DNA of 64,000 nt. It comes from Ruminococcus sp. Its GTDB lineage: Bacteria; Bacillota; Clostridia; Oscillospirales; Ruminococcaceae. Below are positions 25,794 to 34,600 of the stretch, one piece after another. Location of the stretch: NCBI GenBank assembly GCA_017542475.1, contig JAFXXD010000012.1:1-64000 (forward strand), given 5' to 3'. The notes below the pieces were generated by a model. It made no database searches. It saw only the letters and a list, made by a program, of their open reading frames with translations, and was not told where the DNA came from. Each line of letters opens with the position of its first letter. Within the stretch, counting starts at the first letter, position 1. The position numbers were made by a program, and so were the translations under genes.

Positions 25794-27215
25794 ATGAAAA
25801 TACTATTTGCTGCCAGCGAGGCTGTACCGTATGCAGCCTCGGGCGGTCTCGCCGATGTGGTCGGCTCGCTCCCGAAGGCTATCAGTGCCAAGGGACACGA
25901 GTGCGCGGTAGTTATCCCGCTGTATCAGTCCATCAAGCCCGAGCTTCGCGGGGATATGGAGTTCATCACCAATATCACCGTTGATGTTTCGTGGAGAAAA
26001 CAATACTGCGGTATCTACAGCACCGAGCGTGACGGCGTTACCTATTTCTTCATCGACAACGAATACTACTTCCAGAGAGAGGGTATGTACGGCTTCTATG
26101 ACGACTGCGAAAGATTCGTCTTCTTCGACCGCGCCGTACTCGAAATGATAAAGTATATCGGCTTCAAGCCCGATATCATCAGCTGCAACGACTGGCAGAC
26201 CGCGCTGATACCCGTGTACTATCAGATATACTATAAGTATCAGCAGGGCTACGATAAAATCAAGACCGTGTTTACCATACACAATATAGAGTATCAGGGC
26301 AAATACGGCAAGGAAGTCCTCAGCGAGGTAATGGGTATCCCCTCTTATAATGCGGGACTCCTCGAATATGACGGCTACATCAATATGCTCAAGGGAGCCG
26401 TCGAGACCTCAGACAAGCTGATAACCGTTTCCCCGAGCTATGCGTGGGAGATACTCGACCCGTGGTACGCCCACGGTCTTGACCGCATACTTGTTACCAA
26501 GCAGTACAAGCTGCAGGGCATAATGAACGGTATCGACACCAAGCTCTATGACCCCGCCAATGACCCGTGCATAGCGTGGCGATTCACCGCCGACAACCTG
26601 TCGGGCAAGGTGAAGTGCAAGACGGAGCTCCTCAGCGAGCTCGGTATGCACGACAACGGCGAGCCGCTCATCGGTATCGTTACCCGCCTCGTCCGCCACA
26701 AGGGCATCGACCTCATACGCTGCGTCTTCGAGGAGATAGTCAGGAGCGGCGTGAAATTCGCAGTCCTCGGAAGCGGCGAGAAGATGTACGAGGACTTCTT
26801 CCTCGAAATGGCAAGGCGCTACCCCGAGAACGTGTCTGTGAACATCGGCTTCATTCCAGAGCTGTCGCATAAGATATATGCGGGAGCAGATATGTTCCTG
26901 ATGCCGTCGCAGAGCGAGCCGTGCGGTCTTGCTCAGATGATAGCGATGCGCTACGGCACTATTCCGATAGTGCGTGAGACGGGAGGTCTGCGAGACTCTG
27001 TCCGCGACAACGGCGGCGAAAACGGCAACGGCTTCACGTTCAAGACCTACAACGCTTTCGATATGCTCGACGCTGTGTGGCGGGCAAAGCGTGACTACTA
27101 TGACTCTGACTGCTGGGAGGCTCTCGTCAAGCGGGCGATGGGCTGTGATTTCAGCTGGTCAGCATCAGCAGATACCTATATTGAGACATTCAAAGATATC
27201 ATACAGGAGCAGTAG
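25794..27215 (+). CDS. glgA: Glycogen synthase (ADP-glucose-dependent, GT5)
   Basis: A 473-residue GT-B glycosyltransferase that extends alpha-1,4-glucan from ADP-glucose. The start at 25794 gives MKILFAASEAVPYAASGGLADV. C-terminal motifs: GIVTRLVRHKGIDLI, AVLGSGE, and MPSQSEPCGLAQMIAMRYG with the E-x7-E-type retaining site. The N-terminal loop is A-S-G-G-L rather than the K-T-G-G-L of E. coli GlgA, a variant I believe common in Clostridia. Last gene of the glg operon, ending at a strong terminator 30 bases downstream. Confidence 0.95.
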   Translation: MKILFAASEAVPYAASGGLADVVGSLPKAISAKGHECAVVIPLYQSIKPELRGDMEFITNITVDVSWRKQYCGIYSTERDGVTYFFIDNEYYFQREGMYGFYDDCERFVFFDRAVLEMIKYIGFKPDIISCNDWQTALIPVYYQIYYKYQQGYDKIKTVFTIHNIEYQGKYGKEVLSEVMGIPSYNAGLLEYDGYINMLKGAVETSDKLITVSPSYAWEILDPWYAHGLDRILVTKQYKLQGIMNGIDTKLYDPANDPCIAWRFTADNLSGKVKCKTELLSELGMHDNGEPLIGIVTRLVRHKGIDLIRCVFEEIVRSGVKFAVLGSGEKMYEDFFLEMARRYPENVSVNIGFIPELSHKIYAGADMFLMPSQSEPCGLAQMIAMRYGTIPIVRETGGLRDSVRDNGGENGNGFTFKTYNAFDMLDAVWRAKRDYYDSDCWEALVKRAMGCDFSWSASADTYIETFKDIIQEQ

Positions 27216-27245
27216 CTCAGAATTTGTACGCACAAAAATCGCCAT

Positions 27246-27278
27246 TTAAGGCTCTCCATAAGGAGAGCCTTAAATTTT
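27246..27278 (+). terminator. Terminator of the glg operon
   Basis: A perfect 12-base stem, TTAAGGCTCTCC / GGAGAGCCTTAA, with an ATAA loop, followed by ATTTTTG. Confidence 0.9.
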
Positions 27279-27285
27279 TGCCCGC

Positions 27286-27297
27286 TTGTACGTACAA
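27286..27297. promoter_or_regulatory. 12-base palindrome TTGTACGTACAA
   Basis: A perfect palindrome just after the glg terminator. A related sequence, TTTGTACGCACAAA, lies at about 27222-27235 on the other side of the terminator, and ACGTACACC near 27487. The gap 27216-27595 holds these, the terminator and the GH43 promoter. An operator role is speculation. Confidence 0.3.
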
Positions 27298-27513
27298 TTT
27301 TAAATTTGTCTGAATAGTAATTTAATGACATCATTGATTTAAAGCGAAGATGAGTCGTATTTTTTCAGAATCACGGTATTTAGCGGTTTGCCGTTTCCGT
27401 CACGAGCCGCATATTTGAAAAATTGCTAACCAATTCCGTTTGTTAAAAACCTCAATTTCACAAAAAAATGCTGTAATATATTCAAAACGTACACCTTTTC
27501 TACGTTTTTTCGG

Positions 27514-27543
27514 TTGTCAAGTACAGTATAAATAATGTAAAAT
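27514..27543 (+). promoter_or_regulatory. Promoter of the GH43/CE1 gene
   Basis: TTGTCA (27514-27519), 18 bases, TAAAAT (27538-27543), about 50 bases before the ATG at 27596. Confidence 0.6.
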
Positions 27544-27595
27544 TGTATTAATAGAATATTAATATAGTCTAAGAATGATCTTAGGAGGGTTAATC

Positions 27596-30500
27596 ATGAA
27601 TGTATTCAAAAGATTCTTATCCGGCGCAGTCCTCACAGCTGTCGCCGCGATGAGCGTCGGAAACGTTGCACCGCAGGTTGGGAGCGAGATAGTTTCTCTC
27701 GAGGCTTCTGCCGCAGGAACTGTCAACAACCCGATAATCTGGGCTGACGTCCCCGACGATGACATCATCCGTGTAGGCGATACTTATTATATGGTAAGCA
27801 CTACGATGTTCTTCAGCCCCGGCGCTCCCATTATGAAGTCCAAGGACCTCGCAAACTGGGAGATATGCAATTACGTTTTCGACACATACGCTAACGGCGA
27901 TGTCCAGAACCTCACGAACGGCAAGAACGATTACGCTCACGGACAGTGGGCTACCAGTCTCCGCTACAATGAGAAGAAGGGCAAGTACTACGCCTTCTTC
28001 GGAAGCTACGGCTCGAACAAGTCGTACATCTGCTCCACCGATGATATCGAGAACGGCGAGTGGTCACGCGTTGAGCTCAACGGTATGTACCACGACGCTT
28101 CAATGCTCTTCGATGACGACGGCAGGAACTACCTCGTTTACGGCGCGGGCGGCACCTGCAACATCAAGGAGTTCAACTCCGATATGACAGGCTGGAAGTC
28201 GGGCGGTCTGGAGAAGCAGCTCTTCAAGACCAACTTCAACAACCTCGCAGGCGAGGGCTGGCACATCCACAAGATAAACGGATACTATTATATACTCGGT
28301 ATCGCGTGGCCCTCGGGTCACGGCAGACTTGAATTCTGCTACCGCTCAAAGAGCCTCACAGGCAGCTGGGAGAACAAGACCCTCCTCGATTCGGGCCTCG
28401 GCTCATACGGCAGCGGCGTTGCACAGGGCGGTATCGTTGATACTCCCGACGGCAAGTGGTACGGTCTTATGTTTCAGGACCACGGCGCAGTAGGACGTAT
28501 CCCCGTTCTCGTTCCCGTAACATGGCAGAATGACTGGCCGATGATGGGCGTGAACGGCAAGGCTCCCATCACTCTCGACCTCGGCACGAGCAAGGGTACT
28601 GACGTTGCGGGCGATGACAGCTTCGACTACAGCTCAAACGACCTCGCTCTCGAGTGGTCGTGGAACCACAACCCCGACAACACCGCCTGGTCAGTTACCG
28701 AGCGTGAGGGCTGGCTCCGTCTCAAGAACAAGAATATGGCTTCACACCTGCTCAACGCAAGAAATACCCTTACAATGCGTACCGAGGGACCTGCTTGCAG
28801 CAGCTACATCAAGCTCGACGCCTCCAATATGAAGGCGGGCGACTACGCGGGTCTTTCCGCATTCCAACTCAAGTACGGCTGTATCGGCGTTTACGTTACC
28901 GACAGCGGTCAGAAGAAGGTCTATATGTCCGTCAACGGCGGCAGCGATGTAGCTACCTCCTCCAACAAGATAGTTGCCGAGCAGAATATGACAGGCGATG
29001 AGGTTTACCTCAAGGTCGATTTCAAGTTCGCTAACGTCAACTCCGACGGCAGCTCCTCCAACAACATCGACAAGGCTAACTTCTACTATTCATACGACGG
29101 TCAGAACTGGACAAAGCTCGGTCAGGAGCTCTCTATGAGCTACGACCTCAAGCTCTTCACAGGCTACCGCAGCGGTATCTACAGCTATCCTACGAAGTCA
29201 ACAGGCGGCTATGCCGATATCGACTTCTTCGAGTATGACCGTCAGTCGTGGAACGGCTGCGACGGCAGCAAGGTGCTCAGCGGAACTCCTGTCATCATCG
29301 AGCCCGACGAGAACGGCTACTACTTCCACAACACATACGAGTCAAGCACAGAGGGCTGGACAGGCAGAGGCTCAGCTTCCGTCGAGTCAAGCAGCAAGTC
29401 AAAGTACGAGGGCAGCAAGTCTCTCTACTGCTCGGGCAGAGAATCCGCCTGGAACGGCGCTTCCCGCACACTCGGCAAGCCCTTCAAGGGCGGAGATGAA
29501 TTCAGCTTCAGCGTTGACGTAATGTACGACGAGGGAAGCTCTGATTCACAGCTCTTCCACCTCACACTCTCCTACACAGACGCAAGCGGCGAGACTCAGT
29601 ACGACAAGATCGCTTCTGTCGAGGTAGCAAAGGGTGAGTGGACACAGCTCGCCAATGCAAATTATAAGCTCCCCGCGGGCTCGGGCTACCAGTTCTACGT
29701 TGAAACAGACGAGGGAACAGACAGCTTCTACATTGACGAGGCTATCGGCGGCGTAGCAGGCACAAAGATCGAAGGTCCCGCACCTGTTACAACTACAACA
29801 ACTACCACCACAACAACTACAACAACTACAGCTGCAACGACTACCACAACCACAGCTGCTCCTTCCTCCAAGACCGTTTACGGTGATGCTAACAAGGACG
29901 GCAAGGTAACAATTGCAGACGCAGTTGCTATCCTCCAGTACGTTGCAAACAAGGATAAGTACAATCTTGATTCTCAGGCTCTCGATAACGCGGACGTTTA
30001 CAACAGAGGCGACGGCGTTACTGCAAGAGATGCACTCTCGATCCAGAAGCTCGACGCACGTACATTAGACGAGCTCCCCGAGAGCTATATGCAGGGCGGC
30101 GCTGTGACGACAGCACTCCCTGAGGAGACCACTTCGTTCCGCGAGGAAGAAACAACTACGACTACAACCACAACCACGACTACTACAACCACAAAAGCTC
30201 CGACCATCACTATTGATACCATAACCGAGTCGTTTGAATCGGGCGCAGGCAGCTTTGAAGGCAGAGGCGGCGCTGCTGTTTCATCCGAGAAGAACCACTA
30301 CTACTCGGGCAGCAATTCCGCTAAGGTATCAGGCAGAAGCAGCGCATGGAACGGTATCAGCTACAAGCTCGGCAGCGATATCAAGGCAGGCGGTACTTAC
30401 AGCTTCTCCGCAGCGGTAATGCAGGCAAGCGACTCCGCACAGGAGATGAAGCTCCAGCTCCAGTATACCGATGCTTCAGGCGAGACTGCATACGATAACA

Positions 30501-31561
30501 TCGCAAAGGCTGACGCCAACAGCAAGGAGTGGACAAAGCTCGAAAATACAGCCTACACTATCCCCGAGGGCGCTACAGACCTCGTATTCTATATTGAGTC
30601 AACAGAAGGCACATTCGTGTTCTACGTTGACGATGTTCAGATAGCTACCGAGGGTACAGCCTCCAAGGTAACAACAGGCGGCGGTACAGTTGGCGAGTTC
30701 CCTGTAAGCACCTTTGAATACAGCGCTAACCTCCAGTACCGCGCTAACGACGACTACCTCAAGAACGCTTGTCCTCAGGCAGGTAAGGTAGTAAAGGAAA
30801 GCTACTCCGGCATCAACGGCAACAAGTCACTCAACGTTTACCTCCCCTACGGCTATGACGACACCAAGCAGTACAACGTATTCTACCTTATGCATGGCGG
30901 CGGAGAGAACGAGAACACCTGCTTCAGCAACGATGTTAAGATGCATCAGATCCTCGACTGGATGATAATGAACGGCGAGATCGAGCCTATGATCGTTGTT
31001 TGCCCGACATTCAACGGCTGCCCTGCTCCTGACGGAAATATGGGCGCGGGCACTGTATGGGACGAAATGCGTCAGAGCATTATCCCCTTCGTTGAGAAGA
31101 AGTACTCCACATACGCAAACAAGGACGTTTCCCTTAACAGCCTCAAGGCTTCAAGATTTCACCGTGCATACGGCGGCTTCTCGATGGGCGGCGGTTCCAC
31201 CTGGAACAACCTCATCAACAACCTCGATATCATGGCATACTATATGCCTCTGTCGGGTCACTGCTGGCTCGGCGCCGAGGGCATACAGAACGCGATAGAC
31301 AAGTCGGGCTTCACACAGAGAGACTACTTCGTTCTCGCGGCTACAGGCGATCAGGATCTCGCATACGGAAATATGCAGACTCTTATCCCCACTCTCAAGA
31401 ACGATACAAAGCGCTTCACCTACACATCTGACTTCTCACAGGGCAACCTATACTTCCTCGTTGCAAGCAGTAACGACGGCGTTAAGAAGACCCACTGGTG
31501 GGGCTATGTAAGATGGTACATCTACGATGCACTTCCTTACTTCTTCCACGAAGGTCAGTAA
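27596..31561 (+). CDS. Cellulosomal GH43-CBM22-dockerin-CBM22-CE1 hemicellulase
   Basis: A 1321-residue secreted protein. Signal peptide about 1-40; GH43 domain about 42-345 (IIWADVPDDDIIRVGDTYYM, five-bladed propeller type) with a C-terminal beta-sandwich; CBM22-like about 570-725; Thr linker; dockerin about 761-835 (GDANKDGKVTIADAVAILQ, ARDALSIQKLD); Thr linker; second CBM22-like about 870-1018; CE1 esterase about 1035-1321 with GFSMGG (S1196). It should remove arabinose/xylose units and feruloyl or acetyl esters from xylan in one polypeptide. The internal dockerin recalls R. flavefaciens XynB-type enzymes. Ribosome-binding site TAGGAGGGTTAATC. Confidence 0.93.
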   Translation: MNVFKRFLSGAVLTAVAAMSVGNVAPQVGSEIVSLEASAAGTVNNPIIWADVPDDDIIRVGDTYYMVSTTMFFSPGAPIMKSKDLANWEICNYVFDTYANGDVQNLTNGKNDYAHGQWATSLRYNEKKGKYYAFFGSYGSNKSYICSTDDIENGEWSRVELNGMYHDASMLFDDDGRNYLVYGAGGTCNIKEFNSDMTGWKSGGLEKQLFKTNFNNLAGEGWHIHKINGYYYILGIAWPSGHGRLEFCYRSKSLTGSWENKTLLDSGLGSYGSGVAQGGIVDTPDGKWYGLMFQDHGAVGRIPVLVPVTWQNDWPMMGVNGKAPITLDLGTSKGTDVAGDDSFDYSSNDLALEWSWNHNPDNTAWSVTEREGWLRLKNKNMASHLLNARNTLTMRTEGPACSSYIKLDASNMKAGDYAGLSAFQLKYGCIGVYVTDSGQKKVYMSVNGGSDVATSSNKIVAEQNMTGDEVYLKVDFKFANVNSDGSSSNNIDKANFYYSYDGQNWTKLGQELSMSYDLKLFTGYRSGIYSYPTKSTGGYADIDFFEYDRQSWNGCDGSKVLSGTPVIIEPDENGYYFHNTYESSTEGWTGRGSASVESSSKSKYEGSKSLYCSGRESAWNGASRTLGKPFKGGDEFSFSVDVMYDEGSSDSQLFHLTLSYTDASGETQYDKIASVEVAKGEWTQLANANYKLPAGSGYQFYVETDEGTDSFYIDEAIGGVAGTKIEGPAPVTTTTTTTTTTTTTTAATTTTTTAAPSSKTVYGDANKDGKVTIADAVAILQYVANKDKYNLDSQALDNADVYNRGDGVTARDALSIQKLDARTLDELPESYMQGGAVTTALPEETTSFREEETTTTTTTTTTTTTTKAPTITIDTITESFESGAGSFEGRGGAAVSSEKNHYYSGSNSAKVSGRSSAWNGISYKLGSDIKAGGTYSFSAAVMQASDSAQEMKLQLQYTDASGETAYDNIAKADANSKEWTKLENTAYTIPEGATDLVFYIESTEGTFVFYVDDVQIATEGTASKVTTGGGTVGEFPVSTFEYSANLQYRANDDYLKNACPQAGKVVKESYSGINGNKSLNVYLPYGYDDTKQYNVFYLMHGGGENENTCFSNDVKMHQILDWMIMNGEIEPMIVVCPTFNGCPAPDGNMGAGTVWDEMRQSIIPFVEKKYSTYANKDVSLNSLKASRFHRAYGGFSMGGGSTWNNLINNLDIMAYYMPLSGHCWLGAEGIQNAIDKSGFTQRDYFVLAATGDQDLAYGNMQTLIPTLKNDTKRFTYTSDFSQGNLYFLVASSNDGVKKTHWWGYVRWYIYDALPYFFHEGQ

Positions 31562-31576
31562 AATCCAAATCCTCCC

Positions 31577-31610
31577 AAGGGACACTCAGCCGAGTGTCCC
31601 TTATTTTTTT
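31577..31610 (+). terminator. Terminator of the GH43/CE1 gene
   Basis: Stem AAGGGACACTC / GAGTGTCCCTT with an AGCC loop, followed by TTATTTTTTT. Confidence 0.92.
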
Positions 31611-31611
31611 G

Positions 31612-31640
31612 TTGCTATTTACGGCGCTCCGTGGTATAAT
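31612..31640 (+). promoter_or_regulatory. Promoter of the dockerin subtilase gene
   Basis: TTGCTA (31612-31617), 17 bases, TATAAT (31635-31640). It starts in the T-run of the preceding terminator. Confidence 0.7.
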
Positions 31641-31677
31641 AGATGTATATTATCCGACAAATCGGGGGGGTTAAAAA

Positions 31678-34600
31678 ATGAATCACAGCATTAAACACAG
31701 ACTTCTCTCAGCACTCGCGGCTATCACTCTGACCTGCTCTCTCTGCGCCGAGTCCGTACAGGCTCTCGCAGAGGAGCTCGCTCCGCCTGCTGTCAGCTAC
31801 GACGACAGCGAGCTCATCGACGTCATCGTCAGACTTAACGGGGACGCAGTGCTCGCTGCTCCCGAGGCGAGCGGTCAGGGCGCTGATTACATCGACACAG
31901 CCGCCGCCCAGTCTGCGGAGGACGAGCTCCGCTCCGCTCAGGACAAGGCTGAGAAGCATATCCGCAAGCTCTATCCCGACCTTGAGATAAGGCGCCGCTT
32001 CACTCTCACGACGAACGGCTTCACCTGCACGCTCCCTGAGACTATCATCGCCGAGATTGAGGACGACCCGCTCATAGAAAGCGTGACCGAAGTTCAAACG
32101 GACATTGCCGTAGAGCCTCAGCTCGCCACGGCTAAGGAGCTCGGAGGCATCACCGAATTCTGCAACAGCACAGGCAACACAGGCGAGGGCGAGGTCATAG
32201 CCATAATCGACACCGAATTCAATATCAGCCACGATATGTTCGCTCCGATGACGGACAAGGAGACAAAGATAAACAAGGAAAACATCACTGAGATAAACAG
32301 CAAAAACGGCTTCTCGACCAAGCTCGACGCGGACAAGGTCTACGTCAGCAACAAGATACCCTTCGCCTACGACTACGGCGACAACACCCCGTATACGCTT
32401 TCTGCTCCCGCACACTACCACGGCACGCACGTCAGCGGTATCGCCGCAGGCAACCGCATCACCACCGATGAGGGCAAGGAAATATCGGGTATCGCTCCCG
32501 ACGCCCAGCTCCTGATGATGAAGGTTTACGGCAATATGCTGGTCGATAACAACGGCTCGTTCACCGTCTCCGACGAATCCATTGCCGCCGCTATCGAGGA
32601 CGCGGTAAAGCTCAGGGCGGACGTCATCAATATGAGCTTCGGACGCGTATATGAATACTACTTCACCCTCGCGTATGCGGACGCCATAGAAGCCGCAGCA
32701 AACGCGGGAATAATGCTCTGTGCGTCGGCTGGTAATCTCTCAAACGGACCGTACGGCTCGGCAAACGTTCCTGTCGAAAATGTTGACACGGGCTACATCA
32801 GCGAGCCCTCGATATTCCCCGATGTGTTCTCGGTCGCTTCTGCTGACAACGCTGTATACCTCAAGAATACTCTGATAGCAAATGCTCCGTATATCAGCCC
32901 TGCTCCCTCCTTCAGCTACTGCGAATGCGGCGCGGAATACTGCAGAGAAGTCCTCTCTGATATATATTATCCGATAGTTTTTATCGGGCAGGGACAGCTC
33001 TCGGAGATAACAGAGGAAAACGTCAGCCGAAAGATAGTCGCATTCTCGGGCAGCCCCGAGGAATACTACTACCTCGACCAGAAATGCCTCGACAGCGGCG
33101 CAGTCGGTATCATCGTCCCAAGCGATGAATACGAGGGACTTCAGGAGGGCTACCTCTTCTCGGCTTCGCTCCCCGTTGCTGTTGTCTCAGAAGCCGCCTT
33201 CGCTGACCTTCAGCAAAAAAATGTGGAATCAGTGACCTTTGTCGGCACTTCCTCCGCAGATATGTACACGCCCTCTATCAGCTCCTTCAGCTCCTACGGC
33301 GTCGGCACATCGCTCGACCTCAAGCCCGAGATAATGGGCATAGGCGGAAGCGTGCTCTCAGCCGCCTACGACAACAAGACAACACATATGTCGGGAACGT
33401 CTATGGCTTCCCCGTATGTAGCGGGCTGTGCGGCTCTCTTCGACCAGCATATGAAGCAGGAGGGCATCAGTATCAAGGGCATCGACAGGGTGCATAGGAT
33501 AAAGAACATCCTTATGAATTCGGCAGTCCCCTACTCCGATGACGGCACAGCTCTCAGTCCGAGACGTCAGGGCGCGGGACTTGTCGCGCTCGACAAGGCG
33601 ATAGACGACAAGGTCATAATGACAGGCTCAACGGGCAAGGCGGCTATTGAGCTCCGCGACCAGCTCGGCGACGAATTCAGCTTCGAGCTCAACATCACCA
33701 ATATCAGCTCCGAGGACGTCACCTTCCCATACTCATATATTGCCCTTACCTCCGACAGGGAGGAGTACCGCACCAATACCGAAAAATATTATATATCGGG
33801 ACAGACAGTTCTCGAAACAACGAACGACCTTGATATGGACATCACGGTCCCCGCAGGCGAGACTGTGACCAAAACCGTAAATGTAAAGCTCAACTCCGTT
33901 CAGTCAAAGGAGCAGAGTGCAGTATTCACCAAGGGCTTTTTCGTCGAGGGATATGTCTCGCTCCACGGAGCGGATAACTGCTGTGACATCTCCATACCTC
34001 TCATAGGCTTCCACGGCGACTGGTGCATGGTGCCGACGCTTTCCGAGCAGGACAGATACCGCCCTGCGACCAAGGTGAGCATCGGCTACAACGAGCTGCG
34101 CACCGACATCAGCTTTGCAAGGGCGGCACAGATGGTAAAGAATTTCGTAAACAACGACGTATATCTGCGCGGACTTAACCCCGAGCGCCCCGAGAGTTAC
34201 CCCGAAACGCTGGATTATCACTTCAGCGACGCACAGAAGGAGCTCTTCTACAAGCTGGCGGACGGCGTCACATACTTCTCGCCGAACAACGACGTCTTTG
34301 CCGACTACCTCGGCTGCTACTACGTCCCAGTGCGTGAAGCCACCTTCACCGACATAGACCTGTACGATACCGACGGCAAGCTCCTGTACAAGACCGAGGA
34401 GAATTCCCACAACAGCCTCGAAACTCAGCTTGCTCTCCTGCCCTACGAGACGTACTCCCTCCCCGACGGCAGATACTCGGGCAGGATAGATTCGTATATC
34501 CGCTACGGCGAAGGCAAAAACAAGGTGCAGTCCTACCCTCTTGATATAGAGATAGACACGACTGCTCCCCAGGTAACATACGACACCGTAACAGAGGACG

